A DNA stretch of 64,000 bases from Streptomyces griseoloalbus (GCA_014650015.1 BMUD01000008.1:1-64000), one strand, 5' to 3'. Shown: positions 1-9,261, counted from the first letter of the stretch. Translations and numbers: made by a program. The notes: generated from the sequence alone by a model not told the origin.

Positions 1-126
1 CCCGGTGAGCTTCACCCCACCAGCCTGAGCCCGGGCCACCAGCTCGGCGACCAGACCGTCATCCACGGCGCCCGCCCCACTCACAACGGCCTCCCCGGCC
101 TCGATGTCACTCGCCACGTCAGTCAT
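1..126 (-). CDS. IS256-family transposase, N-terminal fragment (runs off left edge)
   Basis: Read leftward from an ATG at 126, all 42 codons are open. The N-terminus starts [15 protein letters not shown] and continues [18 protein letters not shown], which matches the start of actinobacterial IS256-type transposases (a LVxxxxAxxxxLTG stretch before the catalytic region). The DDE catalytic domain would lie outside the window, so intactness cannot be judged. Its leader overlaps the broken end of the aldo/keto reductase gene on the same strand. I recognise the family from the N-terminal motif only. Confidence 0.75.
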   Translation of the reverse strand, partial: MTDVASDIEAGEAVVSGAGAVDDGLVAELVARAQAGGVKLTG

Positions 127-178
127 CAACTGTCGCTTCCAGCTCGGGAGTTACACCGCTCACCGTACAGACCCGGTC
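1..178 (-). mobile_element. IS256-family insertion element, left part
   Basis: This is the transposase N-terminus plus about 50 bases of leader. The aldo/keto reductase reading frame stops resembling its family at about 175-182, directly after the conserved AIPKSVR motif, so the element's end is probably there. The exact terminal inverted repeat and target duplication cannot be fixed because the other end lies outside the window. Confidence 0.6.
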
Positions 179-883
179 GACCCGCACCGACTTGGGTATG
201 GCGACGATGTCGCGCTGGGTCAGCCAGCGCAGAGCGACCTGGGCGACGGACTTGTCGTGGGTGCGGGCGATGTCGACGAGGACGGGGTTGTCGAAGAATC
301 CCTGGCCGCCTTCGGCGAGCGGGCCCCAGGACTCGTGCTGGACGCCGTGCTCGCGCATGAGTCGCCGGTCGTCGGTGCGCTGGAAGAAGACGTGGGTCTC
401 GATCTGGTTGACCGCGGGGACGATCTCGTTGTGGGTGATGAGGTCGGCGAGCCGGTCGGGGTAGAAGTTGCTGACGCCGATGGCCCGGGTGCGGCCGTCC
501 CGGTCGAGTCGCTCCAGGGCTCGCCAGGCGCCGTAGTAGTCGCCGAAGGGCTGGTGGAGCAGGTACAGGTCGAGGTGGTCCAGGCCCAGTCGGTCCAGGG
601 AGCGGTCGAAGGCGCGATGGGCGCTGTCCTGGCCGTAGTCCTGGATCCACAGCTTGGTGGTGATGAACAGTTCGTCGCGGGGGATGCCGCTTGCGGCGAT
701 GGCGCGGCCGACGGCGCGCTCGTTCTCGTACGCGGCGGCGGTGTCGAGCAGGCGGTAGCCGGCTTCGAGCGCGGCTTCGACGGCCTGCTGGGTCCGGTCT
801 TCGGCGATCTGGAAGACGCCGAAGCCGAGGATCGGCATCCGAACGCCGTTGTTGAGGGTGAGCTGGGGGATCTGCGTGGTCAT
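119..883 (-). pseudogene. aldo/keto reductase, C-terminus lost to IS256 insertion
   Basis: NADPH-dependent aldo/keto reductase of the 2,5-diketo-D-gluconate reductase type. The ATG at 883 follows a GGAGAGG ribosome site. The tetrad is visible: Asp and Tyr in [11 protein letters not shown], Lys in TTKLW, His in LYLLHQP. Family identity holds through [11 protein letters not shown]. The usual ending, about 25-30 residues including the second half of the cofactor site, is then replaced by [17 protein letters not shown], which is read from the insertion element. The product is 254 aa against about 275-280 for the family and is probably inactive. It sits 40 bases downstream of a second reductase on the same strand. 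Confidence 0.8.
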
Positions 884-923
884 GGATGCGACCTCTCCTA
901 CTGGTGGGATGGCGTTGCCGGGG

Positions 924-1922
924 TCAGCGGCGTGTGATGCCGGTCTGGGCCCCGGGAGCAAGGACTGGTTCCTTGACGGGAGCGTCGCCGAGGGCCTGGT
1001 CGATGGCCGTGAGCAGGTCTTCGGGAAGTTCCACGCCGGAGGCGGCGGCGTTGGCGTGGACCTGTTCGGGGCGGGAGGCGCCGGTGATGGCGGAGGCGAC
1101 CTCGGTGCGGCGCAGGATCCAGGCCAGCGCGAGGGTGGGCAGGCTCATCCCGGCTTCCTCCGCGATCGGGACGAGACGCTGGACCGCTTCGAGGGTGCTG
1201 TCGCTGTAGACGAGGTCCTGGGAGACCGCCATGTCGGCGGAGGCGAACCTGCTGCCCTCGGGGACGGGCTGTCCGGGCTTGTATTTGCCGGTCAGCACGC
1301 CCTGGGCGAGCGGGGACCAGACGATCTGGGAGATGCCGTTCGCTGCGCACAGTCCGAAGATCTCGGCTTCGGGGGCCTGCCAGAGCATGGAGTACTGGGG
1401 CTGGGAGGAGACGAACAGGTCGGGGCCGGCGACGTCGATGGCGGCCTGAACCTGCTCCGGGGTCCACTCGCTGAAGCCGATGTAGCGGGCCTTGCCCTGC
1501 TCGACGACCTGTCGGAACGCCTCGACGGTGTCCTCGAGGGGAACGGACGGGTCGAACCGGTGTGCCTGGTAGAGGTCGACGTAGTCGGTCTTCAGGCGGG
1601 TCAGGGAGGCGTCGATCTGCCGGGCGATCTGCTGGGGGGACAGTCCCTGGTCGGCCGGGTCGTCCGACATCGGGAAGTAGACCTTGGTGGCGAGGACGTA
1701 GGAGTCGCGGGGGCGGGTGGAGAGGATCTCGCCCCAGGCCGTCTCGGCGGCTCCCTGCCCGTAGACGTTGGCAGTGTCGAAGAAGGTGATGCCCGCGTCG
1801 AACGCCGCCTCCGTGCAGGCCCGGGTCTTGTCGGCCTCGATGCCTCCGGAGTAGGTCAGCCAGGATCCGAGCGAGATTTCCGAGACCTCGAGGTCCGAAC
1901 TGCCGAGCTTGCGATACCGCAT
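924..1922 (-). CDS. aldo/keto reductase (Kv-beta/YghZ-like)
   Basis: 332-residue NADPH-dependent oxidoreductase with a TIM-barrel fold. It starts [19 protein letters not shown]; Asp and Tyr are in [11 protein letters not shown], Lys in LATKVYFP and His in DLYQAHRFD. The C-terminal cofactor loop [16 protein letters not shown] is intact. Length and ending are normal for the potassium-channel-beta-like reductases. It precedes the truncated reductase by 40 bases and may share its transcript. The 3' end of the broken MFS frame overlaps its first 67 bases. The substrate is unknown; small aldehydes or ketones are usual for this family. Confidence 0.9.
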   Translation of the reverse strand: MRYRKLGSSDLEVSEISLGSWLTYSGGIEADKTRACTEAAFDAGITFFDTANVYGQGAAETAWGEILSTRPRDSYVLATKVYFPMSDDPADQGLSPQQIARQIDASLTRLKTDYVDLYQAHRFDPSVPLEDTVEAFRQVVEQGKARYIGFSEWTPEQVQAAIDVAGPDLFVSSQPQYSMLWQAPEAEIFGLCAANGISQIVWSPLAQGVLTGKYKPGQPVPEGSRFASADMAVSQDLVYSDSTLEAVQRLVPIAEEAGMSLPTLALAWILRRTEVASAITGASRPEQVHANAAASGVELPEDLLTAIDQALGDAPVKEPVLAPGAQTGITRR

Positions 1923-3000
1923 GGTGACTCCTTGCTTTCGTTTCGAAGTTCTCCAGGACTGCCGCCTTCAGCCTGCTGTCGGTTGCGGAGGGCGGCGACC
2001 GGAAATGGTTCGGTGGTGCGGGTGCGGGTGCGGGTGCGGGTGCGGGTGCGGGTGCCGGTGAGGGCGGGCTGCGGGTCGGGGTCGCTCCGCGCGGAGGCCG
2101 CCTTGCGCTGCGAGGCGGCCAGGAGGCCGAGCGGCAGCAGGGCGATCAGGGCGAGAGCCAGGCCGGCCAACGACGGGCCCTTCAGGTCCAGGGCGGAGGT
2201 CAGGGCGAGGCCGCCGAACCAGGAGCCGACGGCTATGCCGACCTGGAAGGCGGAGGTGGCCAGGGCCATGGGCAGGGCGCGGCCGGCGCCGGCGGTGCGG
2301 ACCACCTCGCCGACGAGGATCGGGTTGGTGGTCATGCCGGTCGCGCCGAGCAGCACGACCAGGACCACGGCGATGACGCTGTGGGTCGCCCACAGGGTGG
2401 TGGCGGCCAGGACCGCGGCGGTGCCCGCGGCGGCCGGGATGAGCGTGGCGTAGGGCCGGTCGTCGCCACGGCGCCCGCCGAACGTCGTGCCGACCAGGGC
2501 GCCGAGGCCGTAGCCCAGCATCGCCAGCGGCACGATCGCACTCGTGAGGTGGGCCCGCTCGGTCAGCAACGGGGCGACGTAGCTGTAGAAGGCCATCATG
2601 CCGCCCTGCACGAGCGCGATAGCCAGGTAGATCAGCCACAGGCGGGGGTGCTTCAGCGTGCCGAGTTCGCCGCGCAGCGAGCTGTCCGCGCGGCCGGTGT
2701 CGGCGGGCAGCCGGCGAGCGATGACCGCGGCGGCGGCCAGGGCCAGCAGCGCGAGCGCCCAGAAGGGGCCCTGCCAGCCGGCCACCTGGCCGGCGGCCGT
2801 GCCGAGCGGGACGCCGACGATGCTGGAGAGAGTCACGCCGCCGACCATGACGCCCATGGCGCGGGTGCTGGCGGCCGGTCCGGCCGCGGCGGTCGCGACG
2901 ACCGCGCCCACGGCCCAGAAGGTGCCGTTGCCCAAAGCCTCGGCGAACCGGCCCACCATGGGCACCAGCCGTGAGTGAACGTCACGGGCTAGGTCTCCTC
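1856..3000 (-). pseudogene. MFS drug exporter lacking its N-terminal helices
   Basis: The frame encodes the latter part of a DHA1-type multidrug exporter: GNGTFWAVGAVVATAAAG, then VGVPLGTAAGQVAGWQGPFW and about seven further hydrophobic helices. Roughly 90-100 residues (helices 1-3 and the GxxxDRxGRR loop) that should precede this are absent. Upstream, the frame runs straight into the end of vgb. A strong AGGAGGAG ribosome site lies just after the vgb stop, as if the front of the gene was deleted beneath it. The C-terminus continues through a Thr-Arg repeat into the next gene. It probably once exported the streptogramins inactivated by its neighbours; that is an inference from position. Confidence 0.7.
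2016..2055. repeat. GTGCGG hexanucleotide microsatellite
   Basis: Six perfect GTGCGG units plus a partial unit. On the minus strand they give a run of alternating Arg-Thr in the C-terminal tail of the broken MFS gene. Because the unit is six bases long, copy changes would not shift the frame. Confidence 0.9.
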
Positions 3001-3005
3001 CTGGG

Positions 3006-3896
3006 TCAGGGCAGCGGGTTCGGGGTGATGCGGGCGAGGGCACCGATCTCCAGCGCCGTCCACAGGGCACCGTCAGGGCCGACGGTGATGCCGTGCGGTT
3101 CCGAGCCGGAGGTGGGCAGGTCGTGCACCTCGATCACGCCATCGGTGGTGAGGGAGCCGACGCGGTTGCCGCCCCACTCCGTGAACCACAGGTCACCGTT
3201 GACGCCCGCGGTGATGGCGTGCGGTCGGCCGGCGCGGTCGGGCAGCGGGAACTCCTCGATGTCGCCATCGGCGGTGACGCGGCCGATGTGGCCGGCGGCG
3301 ATCGCGACGTACCAGACGGCGTCGTCGGGGCCGAGCGCTATGCCGACCGGTGCGGCGGCCGCGGTCGGCAGCGGGTGGACGGTGACCGTGCCGTGGGAGG
3401 TGATCCGGCCGATCGCGTTGGCCTGGTTCATGGTGAACCACATCGCGCCGTCCGGGCTCGCCGTGATCGCGGACGGGAACGCGCCGGTGACCGGCAGCGG
3501 GAACTCGGTGACCTCACCATCGGTGGTGATGCGACCGATGCGGTCGGCGGTGGTTTCGGTGAACCACAGCGCCCCGTCGGGTCCGGCCGCGATGCCGAAC
3601 GGCCCGCTCTCCGGGGTGGGCAACGGGAACTCGGTGACCTCACCGTCGACGGTGATCCGGCCGATGCGGTGTGCTCGATATTCGGTGAACCACAAGGCGC
3701 CGTCCGGTCCGGTGGTGATGACCGTCGGTCCGCAGTCCGGTTCGAGCTGGTAGTTCTTCGGCTCGCCACCGGGCACGAGCCGGCCGATCCGGCCGCTGTG
3801 GACCAGCGTGTACCACAGCGCGCCGTCCGGGCCGGTGGTGATCGCGTACGGTCCGCCGCCGGCCACGGGGTGCTCCTCGATCGACACGACGGTCAT
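3006..3896 (-). CDS. vgb: streptogramin B lyase (virginiamycin B lyase)
   Basis: 296-residue seven-bladed beta-propeller built from repeats of the form PxxITxGPDGALWFTE. Vgb opens the cyclic depsipeptide of type B streptogramins by elimination at the ester bond, without hydrolysis. Residues matching the known Staphylococcus enzyme are present: His226 in GRPHAIT, His268 in EPHGIT and Glu283 in TALE, where the staphylococcal enzyme has His228, His270 and Glu284. Length is also close (299). Its ATG overlaps the vat stop as ATGA, so the two are translationally coupled. Most lone propeller homologues in databases are untested, but position beside vat makes the resistance role likely. Confidence 0.85.
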   Translation of the reverse strand: MTVVSIEEHPVAGGGPYAITTGPDGALWYTLVHSGRIGRLVPGGEPKNYQLEPDCGPTVITTGPDGALWFTEYRAHRIGRITVDGEVTEFPLPTPESGPFGIAAGPDGALWFTETTADRIGRITTDGEVTEFPLPVTGAFPSAITASPDGAMWFTMNQANAIGRITSHGTVTVHPLPTAAAAPVGIALGPDDAVWYVAIAAGHIGRVTADGDIEEFPLPDRAGRPHAITAGVNGDLWFTEWGGNRVGSLTTDGVIEVHDLPTSGSEPHGITVGPDGALWTALEIGALARITPNPLP

Positions 3897-4546
3897 ACGG
3901 CCTCCAGCCCGTGGTCGGCGGCGATACGGGCGATGTCGGCCGGGGTGCCGGCCATGATGGTGCGGGCGTGCTCGGTGACCAGCTCGGCCGGCCAGTCCCA
4001 CCAGGCGGCACGCAGGAGCCGGTCGATGTCGGCGTCGTCGAACCGTTGCCGGATCGGCCGGGCCGGGTTGCCGCCGACGATCGTGTACGGCGGTACGTCC
4101 GCGGTGACGACCGCGCCGGCGGCGATGATGGCGCCGTCGCCGACGCGTATGCCGGGCATGACGGTGGACCGGTGGCCGAACCAGACGTCGTTGCCGACCA
4201 CGGTGTCGCCCCGGCTGGGCATGCCGGTGACGATGTCGAGGGTCCGTTCGGCCCACTCGCCGCCGAAGATGGTGAACGGGAAAGTGGACACGCCCATCGT
4301 CGGGTGCTCGGCGCCTGCCATCAGGAACCGGGTGCCCGCGGCGATGGCGCAGTACTTGCCGATGATCAGCCGTTCCGGGCCGTAGGCGTAGAGCACGTTG
4401 CGGTGCTCGAAATCGGTGGCTCCGTCGGGGTCGTCGTAGTAGGTGTACTCGCCCGCGACGATCTTCGGTGAGCTGACCAGCGGTTTGAGGAACACCACCC
4501 GGTCATGGGCGGGCATGGGGTGAAGGGTCATCGGATCAGGGGTCAA
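3893..4546 (-). CDS. vat: streptogramin A O-acetyltransferase (Vat family)
   Basis: 217-residue left-handed beta-helix acetyltransferase of the xenobiotic (XAT) class. It transfers acetyl from acetyl-CoA to the hydroxyl of type A streptogramins. The catalytic His is His81 in AEHPTMGVSTFPF, equivalent to His82 of VatD. Hexapeptide repeats follow (VVGNDVWFGHRSTVMPGIRVGDGAIIAAGAVVT). The start is TTG at 4546, seven bases after AGGAG and overlapping the stop of the upstream SnoaL-like gene; ATG at codon 6 is the alternative. It is followed by vgb with an ATGA overlap. Related CatB-type enzymes acetylate chloramphenicol, but pairing with vgb favours streptogramins. Confidence 0.85.
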   Translation of the reverse strand: MTPDPMTLHPMPAHDRVVFLKPLVSSPKIVAGEYTYYDDPDGATDFEHRNVLYAYGPERLIIGKYCAIAAGTRFLMAGAEHPTMGVSTFPFTIFGGEWAERTLDIVTGMPSRGDTVVGNDVWFGHRSTVMPGIRVGDGAIIAAGAVVTADVPPYTIVGGNPARPIRQRFDDADIDRLLRAAWWDWPAELVTEHARTIMAGTPADIARIAADHGLEAV

Positions 4547-4925
4547 CGTTCAGCTCCTGCTGCGGGGATAGGTGCGGGGAGGGGGTCGGGGAAGCCGTGG
4601 ACGCGGCGCAGGCGGGTCTGTTCGCAGACCATGACGGCAAGCCCGATGATCACCGGGGGGCCGCCGACCGGCGCCAGTCCCCAGGCCGGGCGCGCCACAC
4701 CGTGATGGCCGTCGACATTCCCGGCCGGTACACCAGGCCGGGGAACTGCCGCTGGGCCGTGGCCACCACGTCCTCGATGGCGTCGCGGCCCTCGGCCGCC
4801 ACGATCGGATCGAGGTAGCCCGCGTCGTCGGTCCGGAGTTCGTCGACGAGCGCCCGGCCCCTGGCCGGATCGCGCTTGTTCCCACTGGCCGGATATCGCC
4901 TGGCCAGCTCGTCGATGCCGGACAT
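4543..4925 (-). pseudogene. SnoaL/NTF2-like protein, frameshifted
   Basis: From the ATG at 4925 the frame gives MSGIDELARRYPASG, then DDAGYLDPIVAAEGRDAIEDVVA and QFPGLVYRP, typical of the 120-residue SnoaL-like fold. Near 4725 the family-like sequence jumps to another frame: GNVDGHHGVARPAWGLAPV, then VRRVHGFPDPLPAP-like text to a stop at 4543. Joined together, the two parts make one normal-length protein. A single-base indel is the simplest explanation, so it is probably dead unless this is a sequencing error. It lies directly ahead of vat on the same strand. Confidence 0.65.
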
Positions 4926-5127
4926 GGTCGATCCCCTCCGCCGCCGTGCTGCGTTCATCAATCTACGCCGGGGGCGGGGTGCTGCATCTGTTACGCCACG
5001 GCCATCAGGCCGGGGATGTGCGGACGGCTCAAGTACCCGACCCTCGCCACGCGTTGCATGGCCGGAGTCCGGTCGAGGCAGCGGTGCGGCTCGGCCGGCC
5101 GACGCCCACGAACCGCTCGCGCGGCGC

Positions 5128-5355
5128 ACGGACTGGGCACACGATGCCACGCAGCCGTGGATCGACGCGCACGTCCGACGCTGCCGCGCGCTGCTCGCTC
5201 CGGAAGCGGACGCCGCGGAGCTGTACCAGGACGCACCGCGGCCGCACCCCGAGGTACGGCAGTTCGAACGCGCGCGAACCGCTCCGCTCCACGGCGAGTG
5301 GCTGCGCCGCATGCGCCGCAAGGGTCCGACGCCCGCCGCCCCGTCGGTCCCGGCC
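5128..5355 (+). pseudogene. fragment of a large LuxR-family (AAA/LuxR) regulator
   Basis: A short open stretch reads WIDAHVRRCRALLAPEADAAELYQDA and then ERARTAPLHGEWLRRMRR. This resembles the helical tail of giant Streptomyces LuxR regulators ahead of their HTH domain. No ATPase domain precedes it and no HTH follows. The stretch 4926-5127 holds nothing I can identify. Confidence 0.4.
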
Positions 5356-5359
5356 CGTC

Positions 5360-7171
5360 TCAGGGGCGTGTGGGAAGGGTGATGCCGTAGGCCCTCATCT
5401 TGCGGTAGATCGTCGTACGGGAGATGCCGAGCCGCTGGGCCGCCAGCAACTTGTTGCCGTCCACCTCCAGCAGGGCCTGGACCAGGGTGTCGCGCTCGGC
5501 CGCCTCCCAGGCGCTCAGGGACCGGCCGCCCGCGCTGTGCAGGGACGGTGGCAGGTCGCGGAGCTCGATCCGGTACGTGCGGCGGCCCGCGGCGGCCTTG
5601 CTGAGCACGTCGTTCAGCTGGCGGACGTTGCCGGGCCAGTCGTGCCGGCGCAGCAGGGGCAGAACCTCCGGTGCGTACTCCACGCCCGCGCCGACGCGTC
5701 GCAGCAGACAGTCGACGAGGGCGGGGAGGTCGGCGAGACGGTGCCGCAGGGCGGGGACCGCAGCCGCTTCTACGAAACAGCGCCTCAGGGGCTCCGGTAC
5801 GCCCGGTGCGCGGTGGAGCGTGCCCACGATCCATGTGCCCTGTGCCGCCGCGGCATCCAGCGCCCGGGCGACGGCGGGTCCCTGCTCGGGAGCCACGGCG
5901 TCGACGTTCCGCAGGACCAGGGCGCGGCCCGGCCCCGTGGGCGCCGCGCGCAGGGCAGCCGACAGGTCGGTCCCGGCGTCGGCGGCCCGGGGGTCCATCG
6001 CATCCACGACGACGGGCGACGAGGCCGCCCCGGTGAGCGCGTGCGCGGCACGGACCAGGGCGGATTTACCTGTTCCGGTCTCGCCGTGGAGCAACAGCGG
6101 CGTCCGTTCGCGGGCGCAGCGCGACGCCGTGCGGGAGACGGTGTTCCATGCCGGGTCCGTCCCGGCCAGTCCCGGCAGCGGCCACGGCAGGGCCGAGCCC
6201 TGCTCCTCACGGCTGCGGGAGCGGGAGCCGGTACGGTCGCCGGCCTGGTCGCCGGGGTGGTCCGTGAAGGCGAGCTCCAGCAGGTACCCGGCCGTGCCCG
6301 CGGAGCTGTCGACCTGGCGGCACCGCATCAGCACGGTCTCTCCGCCGGTCAGCCGCACCTGCTTGCGGGTGCGCGGCGCGTGCCCCAGTTCGGCGGCGGC
6401 CTCGTGCAGCAGCCGGTGGTCGTCGCCGCTGAGCCTCGCCGTGGCCGCGGAGTTGGCGAGCACGAGATCCTGGCCGAGGCAGAGCACCGGCCGGTCACCG
6501 TAGTGGGTCACCTGCTGGAACGCTTCCAGCAGGGCTCGCTGGTGCGAGCTGCTGGACTCGTACATCACGCGCTCGATGTCGGCGACGGCTTCCTGCACCA
6601 GGGCTGCCATGAGGGTGCGCGCAGGACCGTTCCAGCAGGTCAGGTTCATGGCCCCTTCGACCCGTCCGGTGACCGAGTTGCGGATCGGGGCGGCCGCGCA
6701 GGAGACGTTCTGCAGGCGCTCGTTGAAGTGCTCGGTGCCCAGCACCACGTTGGGCCTGCGCTCCTCCAGCGCGACCCCGATGCCGTTCGTACCGACGAAC
6801 TGTTCGGCGTAGTTGAAGCCGGGGGCCAGGTGGACGCGGTCCAGGTGCGCCGACAGCCGCTTCTCCCCGACGCGGCGGTCGCGTACCCAGCCTTTTCGGT
6901 CCGTCACGATCACACAGGCGTCCGAACCCGCCAGCACCTGTTCCAGACGGTCCAGGACCGGCGTGGCGGCGCGTACCAGGCGGCTCTCCCGGTCGTAGTC
7001 GGGCTGGTAGGGGACGACCACCTCGTCGGTGCCGATCCCCAGGTACTTGGAACGCTGCCAGGAGTTGCGGATGCCCTCGGGCACGATCGGCGCAGGCGGG
7101 TCCTCGTTCGCGAGGAACTGCAGGCGTGCTCGTGCGATGTTCCGGTCCCGCGCTGTGCTGTCACTGAGCAT
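5360..7171 (-). CDS. GAF/AAA/Fis transcriptional activator (AcoR/MimR-like)
   Basis: 603 residues starting at ATG 7171. A GAF-type sensor domain (about 60-210) with the helix-forming FVGTNGIGVALEE motif is followed by a PAS-like stretch. Then comes an AAA domain with Walker A GETGTGKS, and a C-terminal Fis HTH (NKLLAAQRLGISRTTIYRKM). The GAFTGA loop that contacts sigma-54 is absent, as expected in actinomycetes, which lack sigma-54. The divergent operon at 7389 is its likely target. Regulators of this architecture control acetoin, propane and acetone monooxygenase operons in actinobacteria. The effector is unknown. Confidence 0.85.
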   Translation of the reverse strand: MLSDSTARDRNIARARLQFLANEDPPAPIVPEGIRNSWQRSKYLGIGTDEVVVPYQPDYDRESRLVRAATPVLDRLEQVLAGSDACVIVTDRKGWVRDRRVGEKRLSAHLDRVHLAPGFNYAEQFVGTNGIGVALEERRPNVVLGTEHFNERLQNVSCAAAPIRNSVTGRVEGAMNLTCWNGPARTLMAALVQEAVADIERVMYESSSSHQRALLEAFQQVTHYGDRPVLCLGQDLVLANSAATARLSGDDHRLLHEAAAELGHAPRTRKQVRLTGGETVLMRCRQVDSSAGTAGYLLELAFTDHPGDQAGDRTGSRSRSREEQGSALPWPLPGLAGTDPAWNTVSRTASRCARERTPLLLHGETGTGKSALVRAAHALTGAASSPVVVDAMDPRAADAGTDLSAALRAAPTGPGRALVLRNVDAVAPEQGPAVARALDAAAAQGTWIVGTLHRAPGVPEPLRRCFVEAAAVPALRHRLADLPALVDCLLRRVGAGVEYAPEVLPLLRRHDWPGNVRQLNDVLSKAAAGRRTYRIELRDLPPSLHSAGGRSLSAWEAAERDTLVQALLEVDGNKLLAAQRLGISRTTIYRKMRAYGITLPTRP

Positions 7172-7388
7172 GGCGCCTCCGATGGCGTGTTTCCGCCATA
7201 TTACGAACGTGTTTGCACCTGTCAACGGGTGGTTCGCCACGACTTTTCCGCGCGTTCGCCGTGCCCTGACCGGGAGGCGGGTCAGGTGTGTTCCACATTG
7301 AAAAAGTCGACGGGCCCACCCGCCCCCACGCTGATGGTCGGCACCGCACGAAGGGTGCGGCGGCCTACCGTCGAACACAGGAGCACCT
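7172..7388. promoter_or_regulatory. divergent promoter region between activator and operon
   Basis: This is the only intergenic space between the activator and the SDR-amidohydrolase-DUF59-ADH operon. It is locally more A/T-rich than its surroundings (for example TTCCACATTGAAAAAGTC near 7290). The activator's binding site should be here. I found no convincing operator palindrome. Confidence 0.4.
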
Positions 7389-8183
7389 ATGACTTCCGTC
7401 GGTAACACACCCCGTACCGCGATCGTCACCGGCGCCGCCCGCGGCATCGGCCGCAGCATCGCGGAGCGGCTGGCCAAGGACGGGCTCGATGTGGCCGTCG
7501 CCGACCTCCCCGGCATGAGCGAGGAGCTGAGCGAGGTGGCGGCCGGCATCGAGAAGACGGGCCGCCGGGCCCTCGCCGTGCACGCCGATGTCACCAGCAA
7601 GGAGCAGACCGACGCGCTCGTCGACGAGGTGGCGGGCCGCTTCGGCAGGGTCGACGTCTACGTGGCCAACGCCGGTATCGCCCGGGTCACCCCGCTGCTC
7701 GACACCGGGCTCGACGAGTTCGAGCAGATCATGGCCGTGAACCTGCGCGGCGTCTTCCTCTCCTATCAGGCCGCGGCACGGCAGATGATCGCCCAGGGCG
7801 GCGGCGGCAAGATCATCGGCGCGGCCTCGATCGTCGCGTACCGCCCGTTCGCACTGCTCGGCACCTACTCGGCGTCGAAGTGGGGCGTACGGGGTCTGAC
7901 CCAGGCCGCGGCCATGGAGTGGGCGCGGCACGGCATCACCGTCAACGCGTACTGCCCGGGAATCGTCGGCACCGACATGTGGGACCTGATCGACGAGCGG
8001 CTGGCGGAGGCCGAGGGCCTGCAGAAGGGCCGGGCCATCAAGAAGTACGCGGAGGCGATCGCGCTCGGCCGGGTCGAGGAGCCCGCGGACGTCGCGTCCT
8101 TCGTCTCGTATCTGGCCTCGCCGGACTCGGACTACATGACCGGCCAGTCCGTCATGATCGACGGCGGAATCCAGTTCTCCTGA
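7389..8183 (+). CDS. short-chain dehydrogenase (acetoin/diacetyl reductase-like)
   Basis: 264-residue classical SDR. The NAD-binding motif TGAARGIG is near the start, NAG follows in the middle, and the catalytic Ser/Tyr/Lys are in AASIVAYRPFALLGTYSASKWG. The ending YMTGQSVMIDGGIQFS is complete. An AGGAG site precedes the ATG. It resembles 2,3-butanediol/acetoin-type reductases, which would suit oxidation or reduction of small alcohols and ketones. It is first in the operon facing the GAF/Fis activator. The substrate is inferred from context only. Confidence 0.85.
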   Translation: MTSVGNTPRTAIVTGAARGIGRSIAERLAKDGLDVAVADLPGMSEELSEVAAGIEKTGRRALAVHADVTSKEQTDALVDEVAGRFGRVDVYVANAGIARVTPLLDTGLDEFEQIMAVNLRGVFLSYQAAARQMIAQGGGGKIIGAASIVAYRPFALLGTYSASKWGVRGLTQAAAMEWARHGITVNAYCPGIVGTDMWDLIDERLAEAEGLQKGRAIKKYAEAIALGRVEEPADVASFVSYLASPDSDYMTGQSVMIDGGIQFS

Positions 8184-8262
8184 CGCGGGGCGTCGCGCGC
8201 CCACTCGGTCAGCCACCCCGCGCGCACTCCGGTCAGCCACCCATCGCGAACTGAGGAGACAG

Positions 8263-9261
8263 ATGTATTCCAAGGACGGCGAGAACTACTTCATCGTGGA
8301 CGCGCACGTCGCGCTCTGGGACGCGCGCCCCGAGAACCAGCTCAACATCCACGGCAAGCAGTTCATCGACTGCTTCTACGACTACCACCGCAACCTGAGC
8401 CCGGAATCGGAACTGTGGCCGTACGAGGAGTACCTCTACTACGGCGGCGAGCGTCTGATGCGGGACCTCTTCGCCGAGGGGTACGTCGACCACGCCATCT
8501 TCCAGCCCGCGCGGCTGGGAGCGTTCTACCGCAACGGCTTCGGGCAGACCGAGGAGGCCTTCGCGCTCACCCGGCAGCACCCGGACAAGCTCACGTACAA
8601 CCACTCCTGGGACCCTCGGTACCAGCAGAAGGGACTCGAGCGTCTGCGGCGGGACGCCGAGCGGTTCCAGCTCAAGGGCGTGAAGCTGTACACCGCCGAG
8701 TGGAAGGGCGACAGCCGCGGCTACAAGCTCGACGACCCGTGGACGTACCGCTATCTCGAGGCGTGTCAGGAACTCGGGATCAACAACATCCACATCCACA
8801 AGGGGCCGACGATCCGGCCGCTCGACCGGGACGCGTTCGATGTGGCGGACGTCGACAAGGCGGCCACGCAGTTCCCCGAGATGAACTTCGTCGTCGAGCA
8901 CTGCGGCCTGCCCCGCCTTGAGGACTTCTGCTGGGTCGCCACGCAGGAGCCCAACGTGCACGCGGGTCTCGCGGTCGCGATGCCCTTCATCCACAGCCGG
9001 CCGCGGTACTTCGCGCAGATCATCGGCGAGCTGCTGTACTGGCTGGACGAGGACCGCATCCAGTTCTCCAGCGACTACGCGCTGTGGACGCCCCGGTGGC
9101 TGATCGAGCGGTTCGTCGACTTCCAGATTCCCGAGGACATGACCGAGTACGCGCCGATCACCGTGGCGCAGAAGAAGAAGATCCTCGGGCTGAACGCGGC
9201 TGCCATGTACGACATCGAGGTGCCGGCCGGGCTGGGCGTCGCCGAACCGGCGGTGGTGTGA
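8263..9261 (+). CDS. amidohydrolase-2 family protein (propane-monooxygenase-cluster type)
   Basis: 332 residues of the metal-dependent amidohydrolase-2 superfamily, with VDAHVALWDARPENQ at the start, IHIHKG mid-protein, VVEHCGLP and the late FSSDYALWTP motif. Close relatives lie beside propane/acetone monooxygenase genes (prm/mim), where they are linked to monooxygenase function or maturation rather than to a known hydrolysis. The start is an ATG after GAGGAG. The DUF59 gene follows after one base, as in prm-type clusters. No monooxygenase gene is present nearby. Confidence 0.8.
   Translation: MYSKDGENYFIVDAHVALWDARPENQLNIHGKQFIDCFYDYHRNLSPESELWPYEEYLYYGGERLMRDLFAEGYVDHAIFQPARLGAFYRNGFGQTEEAFALTRQHPDKLTYNHSWDPRYQQKGLERLRRDAERFQLKGVKLYTAEWKGDSRGYKLDDPWTYRYLEACQELGINNIHIHKGPTIRPLDRDAFDVADVDKAATQFPEMNFVVEHCGLPRLEDFCWVATQEPNVHAGLAVAMPFIHSRPRYFAQIIGELLYWLDEDRIQFSSDYALWTPRWLIERFVDFQIPEDMTEYAPITVAQKKKILGLNAAAMYDIEVPAGLGVAEPAVV

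Noticed and set aside
4926-5127. Possible coding sequence ahead of the LuxR-like fragment
   Set aside because: Frames on both strands give only Arg/Pro-rich text without family resemblance.
5360-7171. Sigma-54-dependent activator
   Set aside because: The GAFTGA loop is absent and actinomycetes lack sigma-54; the AAA domain must act differently.
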